Assembly (NCBI RefSeq): GCF_018446385.1
Contig: NC_055996.1
Coordinates: 131,984,532-132,048,531, forward strand
From: Zingiber officinale
Lineage: Eukaryota; Streptophyta; Magnoliopsida; Zingiberales; Zingiberaceae
Length of the DNA: 64,000 nt
Direction: 5' to 3'
Numbering within the stretch: position 1 is the stretch's first letter; every line of letters begins with the position of its first letter. Below the pieces are notes generated by a model, which was not told the origin of the DNA, ran no database searches, and saw only the letters and a program-made list of their open reading frames with translations. This document shows, piece by piece, positions 43,253-54,539 of this stretch. Position numbers and translations under genes: made by a program.

Positions 43253-44400
43253 AGCATAATTCAATAACATTTTACTGTTGTTATCTTTCATTTAGTAATA
43301 TTCAATTATGTTTTTTTTTTTGAACTTTTAACTCATTTAATTCTTTTGTGCTCATCACATCCTTTGCTTTTCTCTAACCACTATATTCAGTCACGGAGGA
43401 TTTAGACTCAGCATGAGATCTTAGTTGTTGCTCAATCATATATATTGTATCTTGAAAGTAAATTTGTTTTAGTTGAGACTTTAAGTTATACATGTGGTTC
43501 ATTATAATGTCACACTAGACTTCATTTTATTGCTTGATACATTATGATTTTTCTCTCTTAAATGTTTACTGCCAATTTGAGATCTTGTTGTTGCTTTATG
43601 GTGTTGTTATGTTGTAATAAATAAACTACATGATATTGACATAGAGTTGGCAGTTATGTGATTTGATCCTGTTATTTGCATACATTGTAGTGTTTTTCTT
43701 ATATGATGATGCACTTTTGTATAAAATAGAAAAGGTTCTGTTAAAGTGTTTCTAAGAAAATGAAAATTAATAAAAGTACTCAACTGAAATTGACACAAAG
43801 ACTCCAAATAGAGGAATTCTCAAGAACAATATTGTGCAATCTTTGTAAAATGATACTCAAGTTATTTTGTGTAAATCTCATTGATAAACATTTACAAGTT
43901 AAAATTACCACAAGTCCACAATAACATGTGAGCATTTACCATCTTAAATCCTTGTTAATAGATAACTAAAGGCATGATCATTTTCTAGACAACTTGGGCA
44001 TGATCAGTAATCTGCGATTTTGTCAAGATAAAACTAAGAAACTCGAGTAGGAAACCAATAAAGAGAGGTACATGTTTTGGAAAATTTGCAAAGCTACTCT
44101 ACATCAATAATCTGTTAAAATTCTAAAATCTAACCAGAGAATCTAGTTGTTGAAAGAGGACTAGAATCATAGTAGGCAATTGGTATAATTCCATGTCCAC
44201 TAGACAATGATTTTGTCTCTTTAATTTCATCTTGCATGTTTTTTTTGGATAAGAAGAAGAAATAATTATGCATTAATGTTATGGTTACTTATCTCTACAA
44301 TTAACCCCACCTAAGACCCGACCTGGGATGATAACTTTTAGCTGAGAATAATAAGAAGAACAAGGCTTTAAACAATCCAAAATAAAGAAAGACCCTATGC
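43253..44400. other. NLR 3' flank, unit 1
   Basis: No gene. A plausible 3' splice site 'atattcag' lies at 43390, and AATAAA at 43616-43621. About 97% identical to 59692-60840 of unit 2 beyond 43637. Confidence 0.6.
43616..43621 (+). terminator. Candidate polyadenylation signal, NLR copy 1
   Basis: AATAAA in an AT-rich context, 16 bases before the first difference between the two copies. Also present at 60055-60060. Confidence 0.35.
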
Positions 44401-44403
44401 ATT

Positions 44404-45296
44404 TTGAAAGTGTGCCTTCTGAGTGGTTCAGAGGAGAAGATCCAAAACTGGCAAAAGGGTGTTAGGATGCATGACATTTGGAGACGTGACTCCCTTGGTG
44501 CTAGGATGCATGACTCTAAATCAAGTGATTATAACCGGCAAAAGGCTGTCAACATGATTGAGGAAAATCTTCAGGTCAGGTTTCTTATTCTGTTATATTT
44601 TAATCTTTTCATATTTCATATGATCTTGTGCCAATTGATTAGACTGCAATTACTATAGATATAAAGCTCCATTTGTTTGTTTAGGAAGACCAACAAAAAC
44701 TCGAGCTTCATGTCTTTGAAATGGAGGTTGAGCTCACTTGTTTGAATGAGGCTTTGTTGTGTGCATTTAGTGAAAAGGAAGAAGCACTCTCAAGGAATGA
44801 ATTTTTGAATTCAGAATAGAGGCCCTTTCGGAGAAGTTAGGCACTGCTGATTCTGAGATAAAGTCATTGAAGGAGATGGTGGCCATGGTGTGTCCTACTT
44901 AAGATAAACATTTCCCTTTACTTTATCTTATTTCCTTTTTCCTAATGGTTGTCTTTCACATGTTCTATTGCTACAGGCAGAGAGATTGGTTGAGTCTGAA
45001 TCAGTTTTGAAAGAAATGGAGTCCTCTATGAAGTCTGTGTTAAGAGAAAAAGAAGAGATGGGAATAATAATTATTTTTTGCAACTTTCATTTGGAACACT
45101 GATTCTGGTATTTTTCTTATGAACTTCATCCAATTTCTTCATTTCCATTTGATCTGCAGCAATTTGCAGATACCCTTTAGAAATGGAGGCAGAAAAATCG
45201 ATATGGTCATCTAAAGAGAAAGCTTTCTTGGAGGCCAGCGAAAAATTAAAAATACAGAATAATCTGATGCAGAAACTATCTGAAAATTTACTATAG
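44404..45296 (+). pseudogene. Kinesin-7-like coiled-coil tail gene fragment (copy 1)
   Basis: Four exon-like blocks with consensus junctions: up to 44574 (cag/GTCAGG), 44685-44887, 44987 to about 45063, and 45160-45296. Translation gives heptad-rich words EDQQKLELHVFEMEVELTC, EEALSRNEFLNSE, IEALSEKLG, LVESESVLKEMESSMKSVL and EKSIWSSKEKAFLEASEKL. The style resembles the tail of plant CENP-E-type kinesins (KIN-7), from memory only. Copy 1 has lost one base in exon 2 (near 44814) and one in exon 4 (near 45180), so it cannot be translated through. No motor domain. Introns remain, so it is a genomic fragment, duplicated with the NLR. Confidence 0.5.
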
Positions 45297-45931
45297 GTAT
45301 TATATATGAGAGATTTTTCTTACTTTTTTCCATGTCGATATTTTATAAGCTGTCCATTTAACGTCACTTTCACTTGATATTGATCTTCGTGTTGGTTATA
45401 AGGCTTAATTATAAGTTGGGCTGAATACACAGCAATCTATTAAAGTTTTCTAACTTAAGGTTATTATATTTTAGGTTATTAAAAATAGATTTAATGTGTA
45501 GAACACGTAATCCGATTTATTATCATCTATGAGTTGATAATAGATTGGATTTCCTTATATATATGGTTGGTCCTCAAAAGTTTAGGGTATCTTGACATAT
45601 CCCTTTATTTCCATTGACGAAGGTTGGTTTAAGATATCTTGACATAACCCTTTATTCGCCATTGATGAATGTTTTGTAGCACCGTCAATCTTAAGTTCTT
45701 TGAAAGATCTTTTTCTTTTTTCTGTTATATTTTTTTCGATAGGGATTAAACCGAACAAGGACAATGACGGTTCAATTAGATCCTTGTCACTTTTGGTTTA
45801 AGCTTCTATTTTGGATTGCCATGATCTGATGAAACTAGATCAATTGCTTAGGTTTCTTGTGTTTCTCTGTTTGATTTCTTTATTTATTCTTAGAAATCTT
45901 GAGATTAGGAAAAATAATTAACTCTTTTAAT

Positions 45932-45944
45932 TGGTATCAAAGTA
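45932..45944 (+). other. Primer-binding site of the unit 1 copia relic
   Basis: TGGTATCAAAGTA, close to the initiator-Met site TGGTATCAGAGC. Confidence 0.7.
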
Positions 45945-47639
45945 AAAACTCTACTTTATCATTTTTCATGGTATGAAGTTTTTGAGTTTTTGGTCGATCC
46001 TTTAATTTCATGCTTGATCAATGTTTAATAGTATTTGATCGTTGAAATTATGTAATAGAAACCTAGGAAAGGCTTGTTCTTCTATGCTTTCATGATTTCA
46101 TGAAGAACAACGGTAAATCGTCGTCGTCTTCAAGAAGAATTATCACGTTTGATCTATTCTAGGTCAAAACTGCGACGATGTAACCAATTGTCTTGGTCGG
46201 GCAATTGATTACCGAGTCTAAAATTGCGAGCAGAATTGAGCCGAATCAATTATCCAATCGATTCAGTTGATATTAATCGATTGATGAATTTCATCAATTG
46301 ATTAGTACAACTGGATCAAATACGGAATTAATTTTCAATCAATCAAGTCAATCAATTCAGTGATGTCAATCCATTGGTAATTTTATCAATCCATTAATAG
46401 GTTGAAATCTGTTGATCATGCACCAAAATAATAATTTTGCTTTTTGTAAGATTTTGGCATTTTCAAACTTGTCAGAAAATAGCTAGATAAGTCTGCATCA
46501 CCGTGTATTATTTCAGATGTTACACTACAGATGGATCGATTTCTTGCGGCAATCGATTACTAATTTTCAGTAATTAATTGTCAATATGGAAATCAAGCAC
46601 ACAAGGCATTGGTGAATTGATTGGTGATTGCTAATCAATTGTCATGAATCATCAATCGATTGATCAGTGTGTTATCGAATACAGAAGATTCTATAATCGA
46701 CTAGTGGGATCGATGGGATGATACCAATCAATTGATACACATTGTCAATCGATTGATAAGCCTAGTTCTGAGCAATTAAGTTTTATCGTATGACTGAATA
46801 TTAGATTAGCATTGCTAGGGTTTTTTGGTTTTATTTATACGCGTACTACTAAATTGAATTATTATATGGCCCAAAGGAAGACATTTTGGATAGGTTTAGT
46901 ATATTTTATATGGATAGACGTGTATCTATGCTAAAAGTAATTGACCCAAAGGAAAATTATTTTTATGTCGGATATATGTTTACGGGTACTCTATAACTAT
47001 AGAACAAAATTTATTTTATTCAGATCATGCACAAAATATATCAGCCCAAAGGAAGACATGTTATATGACAAATTAAGGTTGTTGTAAGCTATGGACCAAT
47101 TTATAACTCATATAAAGTATCGTGTTATGCATACAATGGGTCAACCCAAAGAAAGACACATTATGTGGCTAACTAAAGATTGAGTTATATCAGAGGCCGT
47201 TAACAAATTATATTTAGTCCACAGAGTAAAATGCAATGTTGTATTTAATATCTCATAAAGTGTCCATTCATATGCATTTAAATTTTATTTTAATTTTATA
47301 ACCTTTTGTTTATTATATGTTCTTGGCTTTAATTAAATCATGAGCTTACATTATTTTTCACCCTTTAATTTCAGTGCAGTCTATTACTACTAGCATTAAT
47401 AACATCTTCACACTGACTGATTCAAATTTTGTTGAATGAAAATAATACTTTGTCATAGTCTTAGGCTATATGAACTTAGACTATGCATTAAGATATAATT
47501 GCCCCGCACCTTTACCAGTGCTAGCACTATAGAATAGAAGGTAGAACTTTAAAAGTGGGAGTGATCAAACCACATGTGTCTAAGTATCATGAGACTTTCC
47601 ATTATAGCACTAATTGAAGACTTAATAACTGAGGGAGAA

Positions 47640-48730
47640 AATGCTAGGAGTTTCCTTAGCCAATTAGCAGATTATTTTATAACAAATTAAAAGGTCGAGA
47701 GTACCACACTTCTTTCGAAATTGATAACTATATGGTATAATAGTAAAAGAAACATTAGGGAGTACATTATGGAGATGTCCAATATCATCACAAGTCTGGA
47801 AAAACTTAAACTCGATATATCTGAGTCAATGTTAGTGCATTTCATTTTGATGTCTCTGTCTGCATGATTCACTACGTTTAAGATTTCTTATAATACTCAA
47901 AAGAAAAAGTGGACATAAATGAGTTTATAGCTTAATGCATGCAAGAAGAGAATAGACTGAGGTGTGAGACACCTGAAAATGCTCACCTATCATCTGGTTC
48001 TCAAGGTTTGGGCAAGAAGATAAAAAGGATCAATAAAGGAAAGGAAAAGTAAACTGTAGATTTTGAGGGTGTTGGTCATAAGGAGCAAAAGAAATAGAAT
48101 AATGAGTCCACTTATTTCTTTTGGAAGAAGAAATATCATATGAAGAAAGACTGTCCCAAATATGCTAACTGACGTATAAAGAAAGGTATATTTCTCAACT
48201 TTATTAGTTTATAAGTCAATTTGGCTATTGTACCCACTAACATTTGGTGGATAGATACAGGTGCTACTACTCACATAAATGTCACTATGCAGGGCTATCT
48301 CAGGAACCGACTTCTGCTCGATGGTGAAAGATACATCTATACGGGGAATAGAAAGAAGATTAAAGTAGAGTTGATTGGTATTTTTAGGCTTTATTTAGGA
48401 ACTAATGTCTTTTTGGATTTATAAAATATATTTATTGTACTGTCTTTATAATAGAATTTAATTTCAATTTCTTATTTAGATAAATTAGGTTATTATTGTT
48501 CATTTAGACAGACATGAATGTTCAGTATTTTCTTTAATTCAGTGTTGGTTGACAATGGTTCCATGGTTGATAAGATTTATAAATTAAATATCATAACTCC
48601 TATGATTAACAACATAATAATGCATAGTATAGGCACAAAAAATAAATTGACTGATGAGAATTTATCCATGTTGTGGCATAGGCGTTTAAGACATATATCC
48701 TATACAACAGAAACAACAATAAGGAGCTAA
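47640..48730 (+). pseudogene. Copia gag-protease-GAG-pre-integrase pseudogene
   Basis: Gag pieces (REYIMEMSNIITSLEKLKLD) are interrupted by stops. A decayed zinc knuckle lies near 48120 (KKYHMKKDCPKYA). The protease motif IWWIDTGATTHI (48240) has the catalytic DTG. The pre-integrase words are DEN then LSMLWHRRLRHIS (48655-48700). Everything downstream is missing. Frames shift several times, so no product is expected. Confidence 0.75.
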
Positions 48731-48849
48731 ATTAGTTCCAACTATTTGTAGTCAGCTACATAAATTTTCCCTCCCCTTAGCGAGCAGCATGGAGGAATGT
48801 AATGATAGGATGAAATAACAAAGCAAGTATGAAATCTAATCATAATAAA
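48731..48849. other. Junction between unit 1 and unit 2
   Basis: Short sequence without recognised features, between the copia relic and the second AFB/CACTA block. The duplication joint probably lies here. Confidence 0.4.
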
Positions 48850-50516
48850 TGAAAGGCAATGCAAATTAAGGGAATCTATGCTAACTTAAACTACAATTGC
48901 TAGAAAATTAAAAGCAACATAATGTAGAGCATGAATGAAACTTATACTAATCTAATCTAATTGCATCCAAACAAAAACAAGAACTTAAAACAATTGAAAG
49001 AGACAAGACATGCAAGAATTAAACTAACCTAATTGCAAGAAATGAAAAAAAAAATACAAGTGATTGGGGAAATTCATCGAACACCTAATATGCATCTAGC
49101 AATTCAAACCTAAAACATGCAATTTTAAACATGGGAGCAAATCCCATTACAAGCATTCAATCAATTATATGTTAACTCAAAGAAAGACAACCAACAACAT
49201 TCAACAAATATAATCATAATGAAGAGATAGACCCAACACATCTGAGATGGATGACGACAGTTGCAAGGGAGCTTCAGATGCAGCTGCTGTCTGGAATTCA
49301 AGCAATTCATGCACTCGAACAGGAGCTCCAAAGAGGTACTTGTCTCCGGGAACCTCGAGATCCCGTCAATGAGCTCCTCATCCTTCACATCATTCTTGAT
49401 TAGATCCAAGACTGTAAGATTCCTGCAAGTAGATCGGAACAATCAATTGAAGGAATTCTGATCCAAATCGAGGAATTTTAGGGGTGGATGAGCGAAGTTA
49501 GATCCTAAAGTTTCAAATCAGCTCAACGAGGGAATGTGTCAGAGAGGATAAACTGCAGAGCTCAGCAGTGATGGCGAGACCAGGGGTACTGAACTCATCG
49601 CAGCATATGAGCGTGAGATCGCTGAAGGAGGGGAAGGAGTGGGCGAGGAGGGTGAGGTCGGTGTCAGTCATCCACTTGAGGTAGACACGCTTAAGCTAGG
49701 GGCTGATGGAGGGCATAGCGGAGAGCCAGAGGGAGAAGCGGGCGTCCCAGCCAAGTGGAACCAGGTTGAAATCGACGAAATGGGGGTGCCTCTTGAGCAC
49801 GAGCCCCGGGCGCCGCAAAATCACCGTAGCACGCGCGCCGATGACACAGCGTAGCAATTCCCAATGAAGAGCTCACGTTGGGTCTATACCTCGGTGTGGT
49901 ACCATGACCGACAAACTAACGACGTTGTGTTCTGGTCCCTTCGGTAGACTAAGAACTGAAGCACGTTCTCCAGCACCTGGTCTGAGTAGGGCGGCGATAA
50001 CAGCTTATCAAGTCAGCCCCCATCACCATCCCCACCTTTGCTTATTAGTCAATTTGTTGCCTTAGCACGGGGGGCAAGGAGGCAAAGGAACAATGAGGCA
50101 GGTAACGAGGAAATTTTGGGCGTGGTCAAAATAAAATAAGTCACAAGGGTGAGCACGGTCTCAGTAAAAAAAATTATTTATATCACGCAAAATGCATGTT
50201 GCTAAAATTTTTGGCAGGAGTTTGGGGTAGAAAAAACATAACAAATTTTAATTTCATTAATAACGGTATAAACCATTGTCTTATTAGTACAGCAATAACA
50301 GTTTATGCACCTTATTCCAAGCATTGTGAAAATATTATCTTTTATAATGGTTCATTTAATTATTGTCTCAACTGTTGTTACAACATTCTTTTAGGGTAAC
50401 TGTTGCATCAAAGACAATGGTTTTATCAAAAATCATTGTCTTTTACTAAATTTACAACGGCTTTTTCTAAAATCGTTATCTTTGTGGTGTTGTCTTTGTG
50501 CAGATTTGTTGTAGTG
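48850..50516. mobile_element. CACTA-like fragment carrying a TIR1/AFB gene piece (unit 2)
   Basis: Paralog of 15545-17224 in the same order and orientation, ending 'gttgtagtg' directly before the LINE frame. The left terminus is not recognised here either. Confidence 0.55.
49240..50000 (-). pseudogene. TIR1/AFB auxin-receptor fragment (copy 2)
   Basis: On the minus strand: QVLENVLQFLVYRRDQN, TSLVCRSWYHTEV, a TAG, then TQRELFIGNCY, frame changes through the Gly-Trp region, an intron, then NLTVLDLIKNDVKDEE and ISRFPETSTSLELL. The F-box start lacks the stop seen at the same place in copy 1, but a different stop lies after YHTEV. Only the F-box and the first LRRs exist. Same intron position as copy 1. 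Confidence 0.8.
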
Positions 50517-52012
50517 AGAGATAAAGGAAGCCTTATTTGATATTTGAGTGGATAAAGCTCCCGGTTTGGATGGTTATAATGTAAAATTCTACACGGCGGC
50601 TTGGGATATAGTAGGGGATGATTTTACCATGGCGATAAAGGAGTTTTTCACTATTGGTTGGCTCTTTAAACAATGGAATCACACCTTGATAGCCCTTATT
50701 CCCAAATCTTATCATTCTCCAAGGGTTTCGGATTTTAGGTCAATATCATGTTGTACGGTATTCTACAAGGTTATCTATAAAGTTTTGGAGGCTAGATTGA
50801 CAAAGGTTATGGATATATTATTGCATCCGGCTCAAGTGGCCTTCATAAAAAACTGGTTCATTGGTGACAACATATATTTGGCTCAAGAACTACTAAGGAA
50901 GTATGGCCGCAAGAGGATTTCTCCAAGATGTGTGATCAAGATTAACTTGCTCAAGGCTTTTGATATGATTGATTGGGGTTTTCTTATGTTTGCTCTTATT
51001 GGTTTTGATTTTCCCCAACAATTTTATGGATGGATATAAGAATGCATTACCACATCTCTTACTCCGTAAGTGTAAATGGTGAATTACATGGATTTTTTAG
51101 TAGAAGGAGAGGTTTAAGATGAGGTGACCTTCTATCTCCATTAATATTTGGCCTATGTTTAGAAGTTTTTTCAAGCTCTATGAAGGAAATTTTTGGAAAA
51201 AATATTTTTCATTATCATCCAAAGTGTCAAGTAGAGCTCACACATCTAGCATATATGCTGATGACCTCTTATTGTTTGCAAGGGAGGATGTCCCTACACT
51301 TAACCTCATTATGGAATGTTTAATGATTTTTGGTGACAAAGCGGGCCTTCGAGCAAACTCGCTTAAACCAAATATATACATGGTCAGGATTAGTGATCAA
51401 TTAAAGGAGGAGTTGCTACAAATAATTAGTTTTCAATAAGGCACATTCCCCTTTCTATATCTTGGTATTCCATTAGCAATATATGGAAAAATTACGAATT
51501 GCGAATTATGGATCACTTCTTGACTCAATCACAAAGAAAGTAGTATCTTAGCCAAAGCACACTCTTTCTCATGCCGGAAGATAGGAATTGGTAAGATTGG
51601 TACTCCAAGGGGTTGAATGTTTTTGGATATGTATTCTCCCAATATCAAGTGGAGTTATATATTAGTAAAATTTATGACATCTCTTGTTCTTTTATATAGT
51701 CAATAAAACATCCACCAATTTCTTAGGCTACTATATGTCTTCCTAAGGATGAAGATGGTTATGGCATACGTGACTTATAATGATGGAATATGGCTCTTCT
51801 ATGATGGATCGTATGGAACATCCAAAATAGAAGGGAGTCACTTTAGGTGAGATGGGCCCATTATCACTACGTTCGAATGTGGACTTTTCACATTAGAGAA
51901 GTAAACCTTCAGACTCATCACTCATTAATCGTTTTCTATATATCCATCATCCTATGATTGTATCTTGTATGTTTTATTTGGGTGTATAATACATTTACTT
52001 TCCCAAAAAAAT
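50517..52012 (+). pseudogene. LINE (L1-like) reverse transcriptase relic, unit 2
   Basis: An unsplit copy. KAPGLDGYNVKFYTAAWD (50557 on), ALIPKSYHSPRVSDFRSISC, INLLKAFDMIDWGFL, a stop near 51037, then LIFGLCLEVFSSS and HLAYADDLLLFAREDV with the catalytic YADD (near 51255), and a C-terminal thumb piece ending QIISFQ. The 3' end has the 'cccaaaaaaat' tail. It retains the intact pre-insertion site (gatgtccctacact) of unit 1's copia element. About 90% identical to the unit 1 copy; incapable of retrotransposition. Confidence 0.85.
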
Positions 52013-52033
52013 ATTAGAAAATTACAAGTATAG

Positions 52034-52989
52034 TGATCCTGTCCGAGAGTCGAGCTAACGGATGTTGGGGACGTGGTGCTACTGCTGATTATGTCTGGAC
52101 TTTTGACGAGTTGATCCTACAACCACAAGTCGTTAGTGCCAAGCCAAGGAGAGGTTCCCCCGCGATGGCTCTCCGACGCTCAAGTCAGTCACCAACGGCA
52201 GGAAGATGAAGACGAGAAAGCAGCAACGTAATAGTAGCTACAATAGAAGTGAGCCTACCTCCGTCGAAGTCTGTGAGTCCTTATAGAGGGCTCCCGGGAT
52301 GCGCGTGCACGCTTCCTGAGGCGTTCACACTCCTCAAAGCATACCTGGAAAGTGCATGTCAGAAAAACGTGTCTGACGTCATACCTTAACAGCCTGAGCA
52401 TATCCCTGACGTGACAGTGGAAGCTTCCACCGTACGATTCTCTGTCTGACCCTGCCACCAACCATGCCGTCTGTCAGTGACACTAGTCCCTAGGAAGATA
52501 TCCCCAGCTGCTCTCTTTGTCTGTTACTGGACCGAGCGGGAGAGTGCCGAGCAGGAGAGCCACTCAGCTGATCCGTTCCCATTAGATATCTACTCTTCTT
52601 GGGGCCGAGTGGAAGAGCCACTCGGCTAACCGCCGGTTGTTCTGGTGCTGTCGTCTCTGGGGTCGAGCGGGAAGGCCGCTCGTCCGCTATTCGACCGTCC
52701 TGACCCCTATTGTCGAGCGAGGGAGCTGCGCCTCTGCATTGCTGGATCTAGGACCTGGTGAGAGTCCGAGCGGGACGGCCGCTCGGCGCGTGCTTCGATG
52801 AGACTTCCCTGAGCGTCGGAAGCTCGGTACCTGGCCGAGTTGTAGTGATGTCGAACCGGCTACTCCTCGTGCCGATCAGGAAGGTGATTCGCCCGATCGA
52901 ACGAATAATCGGGCCTTGATCATATTGCCTCTGACCTCCCGCCTGACAATGACCTTTTATAGGGCGGACCTCACCTTATCACCAGATCA
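52034..52989 (-). mobile_element. Tat-like solo LTR (unit 2 only)
   Basis: 956 bp, TGATCT...GGATCA-type ends on the minus strand and a perfect TATAG duplication (52029-52033, 52990-52994). It shares LTR phrases with 9804-10645 ('gtgacagtggaagcttccac', 'gccgctcg'). Unit 1 is empty at 28567-28571. Confidence 0.85.
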
Positions 52990-53732
52990 TATAGATAATA
53001 GATTTGTAGAGTGAGATAAAAGAAAACATTTGTTAATGGAAAAAAAAAATGAGTTCAAGAGATTTTGAATATTATTAATAATATAGCTTTGCACATATTC
53101 AATAGAAGGATTAACTTGAAAAAACTTTGACATGGCATGACACATACTCAGAGATATATTGAATCAATAAGAGGACACGGTAAGCAATGGAGGAAGATTG
53201 AAAAGAATTTTAGTTAATGTAATTAATAATAATTTGATTTATTTGACTATTCTTATGCTTTAATATTGCATAACCCCCAATACAAAATATAAGATCACTC
53301 TTGAACAACGGATATATACTTAATGATTACGATGACTGTGCCTCCCATGCTAATTCAATTTTTCCTGTAATGTAATTTATGCTGAAAAGAATTAATTTTG
53401 TGTGATTTATTTTTTTTAGAAATAATAAATCAAATTAAAATTTTTACTATAATTTAGTCATTTATGAGAAAACAAATAGAAAAGATAAAATTTTTAAGTT
53501 AAATCGAATTCCTTTATTTATATTGATTTTTTAATCAATATAACGTATTAATTGATATAATGAAAATATTAAATATTTTTTTAAAACATTTATGATAGAA
53601 TTTAATTAATATAATAGAGACCTAATTGAATTTTAGTTCAGTTTAATTTGGTTTTTAAAATTTTAAGTGCAATTTTAGAAATTCGCTAATTATCAATAAA
53701 AATCAAGTTTTATAAAAACAATTTAAAATAGA
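52990..53732. other. AT-rich spacer, unit 2
   Basis: Paralog of 28572-29315. No gene or terminus seen. Confidence 0.7.
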
Positions 53733-53752
53733 ATATATATATATATACACGA

Positions 53753-54499
53753 TTTTGATATACTGCGCGACGCGCACAGTGCATGACTGTGCGCGTCGTG
53801 CAGTATATCAGATTCCTTTGTATTTTTTTAAACTTTGAATTAAAAAATTAATTAAAATATATTTTTTAAAATTTTATTTATAGTGTTCAGACTTTCTAAT
53901 TGGATTATAATTTTTAAGCTAATTTTTTTTTTAAAGATTTTACCTCTAGGATTCACGCTTCCCAATTGGATTATAGTGTTTAGTTAAAAAAAATAAAAAA
54001 TGAAATAAATTTAAGTATTTACGGAGTATTGTAATGTGTTGAGGGGATATATTAATGTATTAGGGATTTATATAAGGAAATATTGATTTTTTTATTTTAA
54101 AATTTTTTTGTTTTTTTTTAAATTTTTTTAAATTTTGAATTAAAAAAATAATTAAAATATTTTTTAAGATTTTATTTCTAGGGTTCAGTCTTTCCAATTA
54201 GGTTATAATTTTTAAGCTAATTTTTTTTTTTTTAAGATTTTACCTCTAGGGTTCAGGCTTCCCAATTAGATTATAATGTTTAATTAAAAAAAATTAAAAA
54301 TGGAATAAATTTAAGTAGTTATAGAGTATTGTAACATGTTTAGAAGATATATATATATGTATTAAGATTTTATATTAGGAAATGTTTGAATTTTTTAAAA
54401 TTCAAAATCTTAAAAAAAATAATTTAAAAAAAAAAAAAGAAGTTGATATGCTGCGTGGCGCGCACAGTCGCGCACTGTGCGCGTTGCGCATGAGATCAA

Positions 54500-54500
<1 letters not shown>
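53753..54500. mobile_element. Foldback element with hairpin ends (unit 2)
   Basis: Each end is itself a near-perfect hairpin: GATATACTGC...GACGCGCACAGT with its complement (53757-53811), and a similar one at 54444-54495. Outer termini TTTTGATATACTGCGC and, inverted, TTTGATCTCATGCGC. The interior is a direct dimer of about 270-280 bp (about 53830-54100 and 54115-54390). It is flanked by (TA)n left and (TC)n(TA)n right. Non-coding. Confidence 0.6.
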
Positions 54501-54537
<37 letters not shown>

Positions 54538-54539
54538 TA
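54501..54539. repeat. (TC)n(TA)n compound microsatellite
   Basis: About 11 TC then about 8 TA units between the foldback element and the Helitron. Confidence 0.9.

Larger units (their letters stand above)
39594..43636 (+). repeat. 4,043-bp tract identical to 56033-60075
   Basis: Constant offset of 16,439 bases and no difference found by eye. It contains the whole NLR and both untranslated flanks. Differences are frequent just upstream of 39594 and resume at 43637 (T versus G at 60076). Confidence 0.9.
45297..48730 (+). mobile_element. Degenerate copia element, unit 1
   Basis: An LTR end (about 45420-45930) is followed by an initiator-Met primer site (45932), a long leader with CAATCGATTG-type repeats (46200-46800) and four 'cccaaaggaagaca'-type phrases (46868-47133), then gag, protease and GAG-pre-integrase remains. 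It stops before integrase. The LTR and early leader are repeated at 61925-62920 in unit 2. The LTR's left boundary is not defined. Confidence 0.65.

Noticed and set aside
43233..43397. Functional intron rescuing the NLR C-terminus
   Set aside because: The donor at 43233 lies beyond the NLR stop codon at 43113, so splicing there cannot restore the frame.
46200..46800. Palindromic CGAT field as a replication origin
   Set aside because: The same wording recurs in other copia leaders or LTRs, so it is an element feature; nothing points to an origin.
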